A stretch of DNA of 64,000 nucleotides from Paenibacillus zeisoli (GCF_003994465.1 NZ_RZNX01000006.1:1-64000), one strand, 5' to 3'; positions 48,249 to 56,790 are shown, counted from the stretch's first letter. Program-made: numbers and translations. Notes: generated by a model not told the origin, from the letters alone.

Positions 48249-48266
48249 AATGTAAATGTTTACATT
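48249..48266 (+). promoter_or_regulatory. cre-like site (CcpA) upstream of citZ
   Basis: AATGTAAATGTTTACATT is a perfect palindrome of two 8-base arms around TG. Its core TGTAAATGTTTACA differs from the cre consensus (TGWAANCGNTNWCA) only at the central C. It is 45 bases before the citZ start codon. In B. subtilis citZ is repressed by CcpA, so catabolite repression is likely here. Confidence 0.65.
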
Positions 48267-48311
48267 GGCTTTATTCTGCCTTAATTATGTCCAATAAAGG
48301 AGAGATGTACT

Positions 48312-49424
48312 ATGACAGCTACCAAAGGCCTGGAAGGTATTGTGGCTGCGACTTCTTCTATCAGTTCCATTGAAGATGGCGTGCTAGCTTACCGTGGAAT
48401 TAATATCGATGAGCTCGCCCAGCATGCCAGTTTTGAAGAAGTGGCTTATTTGCTCTGGTATGGCAAGCTGCCGACGCAGTCTGAGCTTGGTGCTCTGCAG
48501 CAACAACTCAGTGAATATGCTGCCATCCCTTCCGAGGTTGTGGAGCAGCTTAAGCTGTTTCCTAAGAATACGAACACAATGGCTGCACTTCGTACCGGTG
48601 TGTCTGCACTCGCTTTGTATGATGAGACTGCAGGCGATATCAGCCACGATTCTACCCAGAACAAAGCGATTAAGCTGCAAGCACAGATTCCGACACTTAT
48701 TGCAGCCTTTGACCGCATCCGTAAAGGTCAGGAGCCAGTAGCACCTAAGCAGGGAGTAAGTCTGGCTTACAATTTCCTGTATATGCTCTCTGGGGATGAG
48801 CCGGATCCGGTTGCCGTTAAAGCGCTGGACACCGCTCTGGTTCTTCATGCAGATCATGAGCTTAATGCGTCCACGTTCTCTGCACGGGTTACCGTAGCAA
48901 CTCTGTCTGACATTTACTCCGGGGTGACTTCGGCAATCGGAACTCTGAAGGGACCTCTGCATGGCGGTGCTAATGAGGCGGTTATGCAGATGCTTACGGA
49001 GATTGGTTCCTTGGAGAAGACAGAGGAGTACATTCAGCAGAAGCTGGATAACAAAGACAAGATTATGGGCTTTGGCCACCGCGTATACAAGAATGGCGAT
49101 CCGCGTGCCAAACACCTGCAGCAAATGTCCAGAGAGCTGAGTGAGCTGAAAGGCGACTCTTCGCTCTATGAGATGTCTGTCATGATCGAATCCCTGGTTA
49201 CTTCACAAAAGGGCCTCAAGCCGAACGTGGATTTCTATTCAGCTTCTGTATACACCCTTCTCGGGATCGAGAAAGATCTGTTCACACCAATCTTTGCGAT
49301 CAGCCGCCTGTCCGGGTGGACGGCCCACATTGTGGAGCAGCTGGATAACAACCGGATCATCCGTCCTCGTGCAGAGTATACGGGTCTTTACAATCAAAGA
49401 TATATCCCGATTGAATTAAGATAG
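48312..49424 (+). CDS. citZ: Citrate synthase
   Basis: Citrate synthase joins acetyl-CoA and oxaloacetate. The 370-residue protein has the active-site His in LKGPLHGGANEAV near residue 218, the second His in GFGHRVYKNGDPRA near 258 and the Asp in NVDFYSASVY near 308. AAAGGAGAG precedes the ATG. It is the first gene of the citZ-icd-mdh cluster, behind the cre-like palindrome. A hairpin between citZ and icd suggests partial termination or mRNA processing. Confidence 0.97.
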   Translation: MTATKGLEGIVAATSSISSIEDGVLAYRGINIDELAQHASFEEVAYLLWYGKLPTQSELGALQQQLSEYAAIPSEVVEQLKLFPKNTNTMAALRTGVSALALYDETAGDISHDSTQNKAIKLQAQIPTLIAAFDRIRKGQEPVAPKQGVSLAYNFLYMLSGDEPDPVAVKALDTALVLHADHELNASTFSARVTVATLSDIYSGVTSAIGTLKGPLHGGANEAVMQMLTEIGSLEKTEEYIQQKLDNKDKIMGFGHRVYKNGDPRAKHLQQMSRELSELKGDSSLYEMSVMIESLVTSQKGLKPNVDFYSASVYTLLGIEKDLFTPIFAISRLSGWTAHIVEQLDNNRIIRPRAEYTGLYNQRYIPIELR

Positions 49425-49450
49425 TCTGGCAAGTTATGATAGAATAAGCG

Positions 49451-49492
49451 GAAGAGGTGGACCCGGGAGCTTTAGCGGTCGTCCCCCTCTTC
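49451..49492 (+). terminator. Hairpin between citZ and icd
   Basis: GAAGAGGTGGAC pairs with GTCCCCCTCTTC (one mismatch) around an 18-base loop. No T tract follows, so it may act as an attenuator or processing site that separates citZ and icd levels. Confidence 0.5.
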
Positions 49493-49544
49493 ATGTATGC
49501 ATACCGGAAACGGACCTATAATTATTAAGGAGGAACATGTAATT

Positions 49545-50840
49545 ATGCCGAACTTTGAGAAATTTAACCTGCCTACCGAGGGTGATAAAATCGAAATTCA
49601 AGACGGTAAGCTTAATGTGCCTAACCGTCCTATTATTCCATTTATCGAAGGTGACGGTACAGGCCGCGACATCTGGAAAGCATCCGTACGTGTTCTTGAT
49701 GCTGCTGTTGAGAAAGCATACAGCGGAGAGAAGAAGATCGCATGGTATGAAGTCTTCGCGGGAGAGAAAGCGTTCAATACATACGGCGAGTGGCTTCCAG
49801 CGGATACGCTTACAGCGATTCGTGAATATATCGTAGCCATCAAAGGGCCTTTGACTACGCCAATCGGCGGCGGTATCCGCTCTCTTAACGTAGCCCTGCG
49901 TCAAGAGCTGGATCTGTACGTGTGTCTTCGTCCTGTGCGCTACTTCGACGGCGTTCCTTCTCCAGTGAAGCGTCCGGAGCTGGTGGATATGGTTATTTTC
50001 CGTGAGAACACAGAAGATATTTATGCAGGTATTGAATATCAAGAGGGTACGGAGGAAGTGAAGAAGGTTCTCTCCTTCCTGCAGAATGAGATGGGCGTTA
50101 AGAAGATCCGCTTCCCGGAAACGTCCGGTATCGGCATCAAGCCTGTATCCGAAGAGGGCTCCAAGCGTCTGGTTCGTGCGGCTGTTCAATACGCCATTGA
50201 TCATGGACGCAAGAGCGTAACGCTTGTGCACAAAGGCAATATCATGAAGTTTACAGAAGGAGCCTTCAAGAACTGGGGTTACGAAGTAGCTGAACAGGAG
50301 TTCGGCGATAAAGTATTCACTTGGGCACAGTATGACCAGATCAAGGAACAATCCGGTGCGGATGCGGCAAATGCAGCTCAGAAAGAAGCTTTGGATGCAG
50401 GCAAAATCCTGATCAAGGATGCAATTGCTGACATTGCTCTGCAGCAAGTACTTACTCGTCCGACAGACTTTGATGTGATCGCTACCCTGAACCTGAACGG
50501 GGACTATCTGTCTGACGCATTGGCGGCTCAAGTTGGCGGTATCGGTATTGCACCGGGCGCGAACATCAACTATCTGACAGGTCATGCGATCTTCGAAGCA
50601 ACCCATGGTACAGCGCCTAAATATGCGGATCTTGACGTAGTTAACCCGGGTTCTGTTATTCTGTCCGGCGTAATGCTGCTTGAACACCTTGGCTGGCAGG
50701 AAGCTGCTGACCTGATCTACAAAGGTCTCGAGACCTCCATCAATAACAAGACCGTTACTTATGACTTTGCCCGCCTGATGGAAGGCGCTACTGAAGTGAA
50801 ATGCTCGGAGTTCGCGGATCAAGTTATTAAAAACATGTAG
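49545..50840 (+). CDS. icd: Isocitrate dehydrogenase (NADP)
   Basis: The 431-residue enzyme oxidises isocitrate to 2-oxoglutarate. Visible are [13 protein letters not shown] near the N-terminus, [19 protein letters not shown] substrate Arg region, the [11 protein letters not shown] block and the coenzyme region [27 protein letters not shown] at 49528-49535 with ATG 49545 sets the start. A long shadow frame of 504 codons on the other strand is not a gene. Confidence 0.97.
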   Translation: MPNFEKFNLPTEGDKIEIQDGKLNVPNRPIIPFIEGDGTGRDIWKASVRVLDAAVEKAYSGEKKIAWYEVFAGEKAFNTYGEWLPADTLTAIREYIVAIKGPLTTPIGGGIRSLNVALRQELDLYVCLRPVRYFDGVPSPVKRPELVDMVIFRENTEDIYAGIEYQEGTEEVKKVLSFLQNEMGVKKIRFPETSGIGIKPVSEEGSKRLVRAAVQYAIDHGRKSVTLVHKGNIMKFTEGAFKNWGYEVAEQEFGDKVFTWAQYDQIKEQSGADAANAAQKEALDAGKILIKDAIADIALQQVLTRPTDFDVIATLNLNGDYLSDALAAQVGGIGIAPGANINYLTGHAIFEATHGTAPKYADLDVVNPGSVILSGVMLLEHLGWQEAADLIYKGLETSINNKTVTYDFARLMEGATEVKCSEFADQVIKNM

Positions 50841-50853
50841 GAGGCTATCTATA

Positions 50854-51795
50854 GTGGGAATCCAACGCAAAAAGATTACTGTGGTTGGCGCCGGCTTTAC
50901 AGGTGCGACTACCGCTTTGATGCTTGCGCAAAAGGAACTTGGCGATGTTGTCCTGCTTGACATCCCACAACTTGAGAACCCAACTAAAGGTAAGGCTCTG
51001 GACATGCTCGAAGCAAGCCCGGTTCAAGGCTTTGACAGCAGCATTGTAGGAACTTCCAGCTATGAGGATGCTGCAGGCTCTGATATTGTAATTATTACAG
51101 CAGGAATTGCTAGGAAGCCGGGCATGAGCCGGGATGACCTTGTGAGTACAAATGCGGGGATTGTTGCTTCCGTCTGTGAGAATGTGAAGAAATATTGCCC
51201 GGACTCTATTGTGATCATCTTGAGCAACCCGGTTGACGCGATGACTTATGCGGCCTATCAGGCGCTCGGCTTCCCCAAGAATCGGGTGATCGGCCAGTCG
51301 GGTGTGCTTGATACAGCGCGTTATTGCACCTTTATCGCTCAAGAGCTTAATGTATCTGTAGAAGATGTCCGCGGCTTCGTTCTGGGTGGACATGGGGATG
51401 ACATGGTGCCCTTGGTACGCTACTCCAGCGTAGGCGGGATTCCTATCGATACTTTGATTCCACAAGAACGTATTGACGCGATCGTCCAGCGTACCCGTGT
51501 AGGCGGAGGCGAGATCGTTAACCTGCTTGGTAACGGCAGTGCCTATTATGCTCCGGCAGCTTCCCTTGTACAGATGGCAGAGGCCGTGTTAAAGGACAAG
51601 AAACGCATTATTCCGGTTATCGCACTGCTAGAGGGCGAATACGGGTACAATGATTTGTTCCTGGGTGTCCCGGCTGTTCTGGGCGGCAACGGGATTGAGA
51701 AGTTATTTGAACTTGAATTAACGGCTGAGGAGAAGGCGGCTCTTGATAAATCCGCTGAATCCGTACGAAGTGTAATCAAGGTTGTTAAAGGTTAA
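50854..51795 (+). CDS. mdh: Malate dehydrogenase
   Basis: The 313-residue LDH-like malate dehydrogenase has the NAD motif [14 protein letters not shown] near the N-terminus, the Arg pair in [11 protein letters not shown], and the catalytic His in [12 protein letters not shown]. It begins with GTG, 13 bases after the icd stop, behind GGAGG. In B. subtilis phoP-phoR follow mdh; here about 8 kb of accessory genes intervene. Confidence 0.97.
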   Translation: MGIQRKKITVVGAGFTGATTALMLAQKELGDVVLLDIPQLENPTKGKALDMLEASPVQGFDSSIVGTSSYEDAAGSDIVIITAGIARKPGMSRDDLVSTNAGIVASVCENVKKYCPDSIVIILSNPVDAMTYAAYQALGFPKNRVIGQSGVLDTARYCTFIAQELNVSVEDVRGFVLGGHGDDMVPLVRYSSVGGIPIDTLIPQERIDAIVQRTRVGGGEIVNLLGNGSAYYAPAASLVQMAEAVLKDKKRIIPVIALLEGEYGYNDLFLGVPAVLGGNGIEKLFELELTAEEKAALDKSAESVRSVIKVVKG

Positions 51796-51818
51796 TTAAA
51801 TGGCAATCTGCTGGAATA

Positions 51819-51864
51819 AAACCGGTCTTTACCTGTGAATCGCAGCGTAGAGGCCGGCTTTTTT
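51819..51864 (+). terminator. Terminator of the citZ-icd-mdh cluster
   Basis: AACCGGTCTTTAC pairs imperfectly with GTAGAGGCCGG and ends in a T6 run. Confidence 0.85.
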
Positions 51865-51995
51865 GTAAGTAGGTATGCTTTCTACCTATGAATTGGTTAA
51901 ATTACCGTGAATGATAGCTAGCTTTCCTTTTCTTTAATCAAAATTATGGATATAATAGATTGTAATTAATCTAAATAATGAAAGGTGGTTCAGTT

Positions 51996-52421
51996 GTGAC
52001 AAACGCAATGATTTTTTTGCACGTTCTGGGTTCCTTGGCACTCGGCTTTTACATCCTGCTGCCTTTTGTGCTGGGACGTCTTGGCAGCCTGTCTCTTTCC
52101 GCACAGGAAGGAACCGTCTCTGCAGTGAGAACGCTTAACCGTTTCGGTCAATACGGACTGATTCTTCAGTTCCTGACAGGAGGTTACTTAATCAGCAAGG
52201 GGAATTACTCCATGCCCTGGATAGTTGTTGTTATCGTACTCTTCCTTGCGGCGGGAGCGCTTAGTGGAATTATCGGCAAGCCGCTTCGATTGGCTGTGGA
52301 AGGCATTCGTGCCAAGAACGAAGTTACCGATCATATCGGAAAAGTTCGTACACTCAGCTCCGTGCTTGCTATAATTATTGTCGTTATCGTGTACTTCATG
52401 GTCTTCAATACTGTAATCTAA
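51996..52421 (+). CDS. Four-helix membrane protein, unknown
   Basis: The protein of about 141 residues has four hydrophobic segments, beginning MIFLHVLGSLALGFYILLPFVLG and ending in a valine-isoleucine rich helix. The pattern resembles DUF2269-like integral membrane proteins but I cannot assign it with certainty. GTG 51996 behind AAAGGTGG is preferred to ATG 51978. A TATAAT lies 40 bases upstream at 51951. Confidence 0.75.
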   Translation: MTNAMIFLHVLGSLALGFYILLPFVLGRLGSLSLSAQEGTVSAVRTLNRFGQYGLILQFLTGGYLISKGNYSMPWIVVVIVLFLAAGALSGIIGKPLRLAVEGIRAKNEVTDHIGKVRTLSSVLAIIIVVIVYFMVFNTVI

Positions 52422-52435
52422 GCTCCATTATACAT

Positions 52436-52472
52436 AAAGCTGTATCTCCAGATTTGGGGATGCAGCTTTTTT
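52436..52472 (+). terminator. Terminator
   Basis: AAAGCTGTATCTCC pairs with GGGGATGCAGCTTT around a short loop and ends in T6. Confidence 0.85.
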
Positions 52473-52754
52473 GAGTCGCTGGTATCAGAAGAAAATAAAG
52501 TCTTGGACTAGAAAAATTAAGTGTTAAACTGAGAAAATAAGTATTAGGCTGACGGTATTTCATTAAGCTAACGGGCAGTTTTCTTCAGTTTTTCTCAATT
52601 GTAGTTTAGGTGTAAGAGAACAAGAAGGTTAAGACGTTAGAGATTAGAAGTTGATTTAACGGGCATCACAATTCAATTAGTGCTGTTTGTAAGAAAACTC
52701 ACAGTCCATCAACTACTTGTACAACAGCCATGATGTATATGGATCTATGAACGA
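52473..52754. other. Non-coding AT-rich stretch with a repeat core
   Basis: No supported gene in 52473-52754. The sequence ATTAAGCTAACGGGCAG (52562-52578) matches the core AGCTAACGGG of the repeats at 55471 and 55810. A second shortened form, TTAACGGGCA, lies near 52657. It looks like remains of dispersed intergenic repeats. Confidence 0.5.
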
Positions 52755-52795
52755 CCAAACGGCAGCCGGGAATTAATCATTTGGCTGCCGTTTGG
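52755..52795 (-). terminator. Hairpin terminator after the SDR gene
   Basis: CCAAACGGCAGCC/GGCTGCCGTTTGG is a perfect 13-bp stem with a 15-base loop, 24 bases after the SDR stop codon on the minus strand. The T tract is poor. Confidence 0.65.
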
Positions 52796-52818
52796 CTTCA
52801 ATATATCGCTTCGTTCAG

Positions 52819-53607
52819 TCACGGGCGTAATCCGCCGATCGTGTAACCTCCATCTACGAGTATGCTCTGGCCAGTAACGAAACGAGCGTCGTCGGAGAGA
52901 AGCCAGACTACGACATCCGCCACGTCTTCGGATTGGCCCACCCGCTGTAAGGGTGTTTGCTTGATAAAGGGACGCGCCGTAGCCTCGTCACTTAGAACCT
53001 CCTGTGACATTGGGGTTGCAATCATTCCAGGACTGACATTGTTCACTCGAATGTTACTAGGACCAACCTCCAACGCCACGGTTCTCATCATTGCATCGAG
53101 TGCACCCTTGGAGGCTGCATAGCCTGAAGTACCCGGCATTGCTCCATGCGCTGTCCACGAAGATGTGTTAACGATCGAGCCCCGGATTCCAAGGTCGAGC
53201 ATTGCTGCGATCTCGTATTTCAGACAGGCGAACACACCACGCAGATTGACCGACATCAGAGTATCAAAATCTTCAAAGGATAGTTGGTGTAAAGGTGAAA
53301 AAGCACCAAGAATGCCGGCGTTGTTCCAAGCGATATCCAAACTTCCAAACACATCCAGCGTCTTATTTACAAGCGCTTCGACCTGACGAGGATCGGCAAC
53401 GTCAGTTTGAACAGCGAGGGCACTACCTCCCTGAGAGACAATTTCTTCATAAACTTCTTGAAGCTCTTTCGTTCGTCGACCCGCTATGACGACATTGGCG
53501 CCTTCCCTGCCGAGCCTTAGCGCTGCAGCACGGCCCATTCCGGTGCCGCCTCCAGTAACAATCGCTGTCTGACCCTCAAATTTCTTTATGTCTTCCGCTC
53601 TCCCCAC
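52819..53607 (-). CDS. Short-chain dehydrogenase/reductase
   Basis: The Rossmann-fold oxidoreductase of about 262 residues has the NAD(P) motif TGGGTGMGRAAAL, the NNAG segment in WNNAGILG, catalytic Ser in NTSSWTAHG, and YAASK as the Tyr-Lys pair, plus a VDGGYTIGG end. The frame reaches 53625, but AAGGGA lies 9 bases before GTG 53607, which gives the most plausible start. It is divergent from an HxlR regulator, so it is likely its target. The substrate is unknown. Confidence 0.87.
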   Translation of the reverse strand: MGRAEDIKKFEGQTAIVTGGGTGMGRAAALRLGREGANVVIAGRRTKELQEVYEEIVSQGGSALAVQTDVADPRQVEALVNKTLDVFGSLDIAWNNAGILGAFSPLHQLSFEDFDTLMSVNLRGVFACLKYEIAAMLDLGIRGSIVNTSSWTAHGAMPGTSGYAASKGALDAMMRTVALEVGPSNIRVNNVSPGMIATPMSQEVLSDEATARPFIKQTPLQRVGQSEDVADVVVWLLSDDARFVTGQSILVDGGYTIGGLRP

Positions 53608-53669
53608 TGAAATCATTCCCTTCACATATTGGATGCCTTGACTATTTCATTATATTTAAGTTAGTAATA

Positions 53670-53717
53670 TACTTATAGTACGCAAATTAATAATACCTAG
53701 TATCAAAAATAATACTA
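53670..53717. promoter_or_regulatory. Dyads in the SDR/HxlR divergent promoter region
   Basis: Two inverted repeats share TAGTA/TACTA arms. TACT-TAT-AGTA lies at 53670-53680, and TAGTAT-N8-ATACTA at 53698-53717. HxlR-type regulators bind such AT-rich dyads between divergent genes. The second lies just before the HxlR gene's ribosome site. Confidence 0.5.
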
Positions 53718-53734
53718 TGCAGAGGGATAATGGG

Positions 53735-54082
53735 ATGGCAAATGCTCCAGAAAAAAAGTGTCCAGTCGAAACGACGTTTGATGTTATTGGTGGAAAGTGG
53801 AAAGGGGTGATTCTTTATCACTTAATGAGCGGAACGAAGCGGTTCGGCGAGCTTCGCAGAATTTACCCTCAGGTCACGCATCATATTCTTACCTTGCAAT
53901 TGCGGGAACTCGAACGTGAAGGGATCATTGAGCGCAAAACGTACAATCAGGTGCCGCCAAAGGTAGAATACTCTCTAACCGAATTTGGTAAAACTTTGAA
54001 CCCAATTATTTTGCTGATGAAAGAATGGGGCGAGCTTTACAATGAACGAGCAAGCCGGCATCCTCATTCCTCGGACGATTGA
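53735..54082 (+). CDS. HxlR family transcriptional regulator
   Basis: The winged-helix protein of about 115 residues has the HxlR pattern KCPVETTFDVIGGKWKGVILYHL, with GTKRFGELRRIYPQVTHHILTLQLRELEREGII as the recognition part. A single Cys near the N-terminus (KKCPVE) sits where redox-sensing YodB/CatR-type members carry their reactive Cys. GAGGGA fits ATG 53735. It is divergent from the SDR gene and probably represses it under non-stress conditions. Confidence 0.9.
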   Translation: MANAPEKKCPVETTFDVIGGKWKGVILYHLMSGTKRFGELRRIYPQVTHHILTLQLRELEREGIIERKTYNQVPPKVEYSLTEFGKTLNPIILLMKEWGELYNERASRHPHSSDD

Positions 54083-54108
54083 CCTCGGATTCCCGCCAAA
54101 AGGGAAAG

Positions 54109-54155
54109 CCCCTTCCGCTTGACTATCATAGGAAGGGGGCAGGGGTTACTGCCCC
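54109..54155 (+). terminator. GC-rich hairpins after the HxlR gene
   Basis: CCCCTTCC/GGAAGGGG is a perfect 8-bp stem, and overlapping GGGGCAG/CTGCCCC can form an alternative stem. No T run follows, so termination is uncertain. The rest of 54083-54424 holds no supported gene, only this and a palindromic repeat. Confidence 0.4.
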
Positions 54156-54299
54156 AATGCAGCCACGAACAGTCCCTTTCTCAATTTCATCAAATAAAAG
54201 GACTAGACGTGAAGGAAACGATGCAATAAAAACGGAGGAAGCATTTCTTAAAGCAGTTAAACGGTGAGATGAAACTAACTGTGAAGGATAATTGAATAA

Positions 54300-54363
54300 G
54301 GAAATTAACGAGGCTGCCAAGAATATATATGGCAGCCTTGTTAAGCTAAAGGGCAGGATAACG
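54300..54363. repeat. Palindromic intergenic repeat, copy A
   Basis: The hairpin TTAACGAGGCTGCCA (54305-54319) and TGGCAGCCTTGTTAA (54330-54344) encloses AGAATATATA. It is followed by GCTAAAGGGCAGGATAA. Copy B at 55810 has the same layout with paired changes in the stem, so pairing is preserved while sequence varies. Confidence 0.75.
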
Positions 54364-54424
54364 TAACAATATATTGGATACATAAAACAAATTCAACAGT
54401 GGGAAACTATGGGTAGGTGATGAT

Positions 54425-54862
54425 ATGAATAGAAAATTTATGTCCATTCTGGTCCTTTCCATTGGGACTATACTATCCATACAGTCAGTAACCGCTGCTA
54501 AACCGAATGGCGAAGTGTCTAAAGAAAAAGATTCAATTGAATGGGTCCATTTATGGGGATTTCCTCAAACAAGAGAAGAACAACTGGAACGTATGTTAAC
54601 AACAGAGTTGCAAAGAAGAGCACTACTAGCCCTACAAGAAAAAGGTTACTTGAAGAGAGGAAAGGAATACGTCTACTGGTTTGACCCATTTCAAGTAACG
54701 GGTATGAGAGAAGTCGAGGGTGGTTTTTACGAATTAGATGTATTGGCAACGGTCCAAGGAGTTATTGAAAATAAAAGAGACAAGAAGGTCAAGAAGTATA
54801 CAATCACATTCAATCATAATTACGAATCAGGATTTGTTGTGACAACGGTAAGAGAATTATAA
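54425..54862 (+). CDS. Secreted protein of unknown function
   Basis: The 145-residue protein has a signal peptide (KFMSILVLSIGTILSIQS, probable cleavage after VTAA). The mature part has a charged region around EQLERMLTTELQRRALLALQEKG and a beta-rich C-terminus. It resembles DUF3888-like exported proteins in layout, but I do not assign a family with confidence. AGGTGAT precedes the ATG. It is AT-rich and sits between repeats, in an accessory region. Confidence 0.75.
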   Translation: MNRKFMSILVLSIGTILSIQSVTAAKPNGEVSKEKDSIEWVHLWGFPQTREEQLERMLTTELQRRALLALQEKGYLKRGKEYVYWFDPFQVTGMREVEGGFYELDVLATVQGVIENKRDKKVKKYTITFNHNYESGFVVTTVREL

Positions 54863-55014
54863 CGGGAAACCCTGTTGAATAAGACTTAATGTTGAGCAGG
54901 CTATCGCAGCCTGCTCATTTTACTAAACGGGTAGTTTCGTGTGATGTTTAGGTTGCATGCGTTTAATTTATTCAGTTGGGAAACAATACCTTCATCAAAA
55001 GGGGAGGGTTCAGC

Positions 55015-55476
55015 TTGAAGATTTTTATTTGTTTGTTGCTTGTATTCGGGGCAATTAGTCTTTCTACTCCTCAAACAGTTGTGGCAACTGAGGGAGCAGA
55101 AGTATTCGATATTAGAAAAGGCGAAGTCGTACAATTAATTCCCAATTCAAATATATTACAAAACCAAGCCAAGCATTGGCTCTCCTCAATAATTGGTATT
55201 GTTGGTTCGTTCAAAATTGAGCCGACCGAAGGGATTGCGATTAAGATACCACTCACCCCCCCGTTTAGTATTACAAATAATTGGATTAACGGAACTGTGA
55301 CCGAAGTAATTATGTTTGTCGGCAAGTCCAAAAACTATTATCCAACCCTGCTCGTATTTACTAAGAATAATCGTTTTGTTGCCGTCCATATTCGATACCA
55401 CAATTTGAAGTCCTTTCTTAAAGAAAACAAACTGTACAGTTCAGAGTTAAATTTAGCTGCCGCTCCATTGAGCTAA
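55015..55476 (+). CDS. Secreted protein of unknown function
   Basis: The protein of about 153 residues has a clear signal peptide (MKIFICLLLVFGAISLS, then TVVATEG). I do not recognise the mature domain. It contains FSITNNWINGTVTEV and a Lys-rich C-terminal segment, and looks beta-rich. TTG 55015 with GGGGAGGG 6 bases before it is preferred to the TTG at 54976. Its stop codon lies inside repeat module C (AGCTAACGGG). AT-rich like its neighbours. Confidence 0.7.
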   Translation: MKIFICLLLVFGAISLSTPQTVVATEGAEVFDIRKGEVVQLIPNSNILQNQAKHWLSSIIGIVGSFKIEPTEGIAIKIPLTPPFSITNNWINGTVTEVIMFVGKSKNYYPTLLVFTKNNRFVAVHIRYHNLKSFLKENKLYSSELNLAAAPLS

Positions 55477-55490
55477 CGGGATACGATAGT
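55471..55490. repeat. Repeat module copy C (5' part only)
   Basis: AGCTAACGGGATACGATAGT matches AGCTATCGGGATACGACAGT of copy B at 55813-55832, with two differences. It overlaps the stop codon of the upstream secreted-protein gene, and no hairpin follows. Confidence 0.7.
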
Positions 55491-55510
55491 CTTAAGAAAA
55501 AGGTGGAAAT

Positions 55511-55777
55511 ATGTCGAAATAACTATGGCCATTTGAAGATGCAGAAAATGTAGCTGTCCTAACCATCGATAGAATCCTGAAGCGTGAAAGCACGATTTTA
55601 TATGTAACACATGACGAAGACGATGGAATGTGGCAATTTCTTGATGGCGAGGAAGTAAAGGAAGATTATGTGCGTCTATTGTCGTTAAAAGAAATGGTCA
55701 ATATTGATCCCAGCTTGGCTCAACTCTCTGACCTTCCTCTTGGTTGGATCGTCATGGAGAGACAATTAGACAAGTGA
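55511..55777 (+). pseudogene. Small gene with a stop codon at position 4
   Basis: ATG TCG AAA TAA CTA TGG CCA starts behind AGGTGGA (55501-55507). The frame is then open from codon 5 to the TGA at 55775, 84 codons, reading LWPFEDAENVAVLTIDRILK, later ILYVTHDEDDGMWQFLDG and SDLPLGWIVM. This is the layout of a small protein family of about 90 residues seen in Bacillales, whose function I do not know. One base change (TAA from GAA, CAA or AAA) would restore it. No alternative start is in front of the conserved part. Confidence 0.8.
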
Positions 55778-55808
55778 ATGGATTAGAACACAAAGACAAG
55801 CATAGATC

Positions 55809-55905
55809 ATTAAGCTATCGGGATACGACAGTGAAATAAAGGAAGTTAACGAAGCTGCCGCGAATATGTACGGCAGCTTCGTTAAGCTTAAGGGCAGGAT
55901 AATTG
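55809..55905. repeat. Palindromic intergenic repeat, copy B (full)
   Basis: The 5' module TTAAGCTATCGGGATACGA is followed by GACAGTGAAATAAAGGAAG, then the hairpin TTAACGAAGCTGCCG (55846-55860) and CGGCAGCTTCGTTAA (55871-55885), and GCTTAAGGGCAGGATAA. The stem is 15 perfect pairs. It differs from copy A in both arms at matching places. Confidence 0.8.
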
Positions 55906-55957
55906 AACCAAGTAACTAAATATGTGTAAAAGCTATTGAATGGGAGTGCCGCTACAA

Positions 55958-56560
55958 ATGAAAATTACACTTGATATAAGTAGTAAAGAGTTTGATGGTA
56001 TAGTTGGCGAAGAGCCTCATCTTAAACAAACGATATTTCTTAGTTTTCAAAGTGAAATTAAAGGCGAGTATAAGTTTGAATTCATGAATTCAACCATTAA
56101 TATTTTCGATTTTAAAGACCACTTAGCCTCACAAGGGCTTCAATTTGATAGTGATTCACTCTTTGTTTTTGGGAAAATGCAGGTGCTAATAACAAGGGTG
56201 AAGGGAGCAGATATTAAGCTGTTAGAAGAAATAAATAACCGAGCTGTTCGGGAGCAATATTATACGTGGCCGTATACACTCAGTGAAGGAAATGTAGTAT
56301 GCATATGTGGAGGCTATCTTTCATTTCTAGCCGATTTTTACGCATCGGTCTTTATTGTTACTGAAAGTAACCCCAAGATTACATTAACCTTTAATTCTGA
56401 CGAAGCACTTCCTTATGATTTTACAAGTCCAAGCAGTATTAAGCGTGCACAATTAAGCGAAACTAAGTTCGAAACTAATAGTCCTGGAAAATTATTTAAC
56501 TTTGATTATTTTAGTGGTCATTTTGGGACAGGTAGAAGAGTAATCAAAAGTGAAGATTAA
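55958..56560 (+). CDS. Hypothetical protein
   Basis: The protein of about 200 residues has no signal peptide or membrane helix. It appears beta-rich and is not recognised. The ATG at 55958 follows GGGAG by 11 bases. It is more AT-rich than the chromosomal core and lies between repeat copy B and a strong hairpin, which suggests an acquired accessory gene. Confidence 0.65.
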   Translation: MKITLDISSKEFDGIVGEEPHLKQTIFLSFQSEIKGEYKFEFMNSTINIFDFKDHLASQGLQFDSDSLFVFGKMQVLITRVKGADIKLLEEINNRAVREQYYTWPYTLSEGNVVCICGGYLSFLADFYASVFIVTESNPKITLTFNSDEALPYDFTSPSSIKRAQLSETKFETNSPGKLFNFDYFSGHFGTGRRVIKSED

Positions 56561-56570
56561 CAATAGTTTC

Positions 56571-56599
56571 GTTCAACTAACGGAGAACGTTAGTTGAAC
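56571..56599. repeat. Perfect 12-bp hairpin
   Basis: GTTCAACTAACG/CGTTAGTTGAAC with a 5-base loop. It resembles the ACTAACGG core of the nearby repeats, but is closed as a palindrome. There is no T tract. Confidence 0.6.
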
Positions 56600-56611
56600 G
56601 GATAGGTCAAC

Positions 56612-56668
56612 AAAACAGCGGTAGTCTAGGACTTTATTTTCTCGTCAAAGGCTACCGCTGTTTTTATA
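56612..56668 (+). terminator. Terminator
   Basis: AAAACAGCGGTAG/CTACCGCTGTTTT is a perfect 13-bp stem around a 27-base loop, ending in a T run. Confidence 0.85.
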
Positions 56669-56790
56669 GTTGGGCCAAGTCTGATACTTATTTACATTAT
56701 CTTACGGTTTTATTATTCGACAAGCAGCGTGGGGCCAACATACTCAGTCTAAAACTTTAATTTCATTCAACAGCTTGGCTTGAAGCTTAA

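Noticed and set aside
49491-51005. 504-codon reading frame opposite icd and mdh
   Set aside because: Shadow of two well-conserved genes; no family features.
54079-54267. 62-codon frame after the HxlR gene
   Set aside because: Overlaps GC-rich hairpins and has low-complexity composition with no ribosome site.
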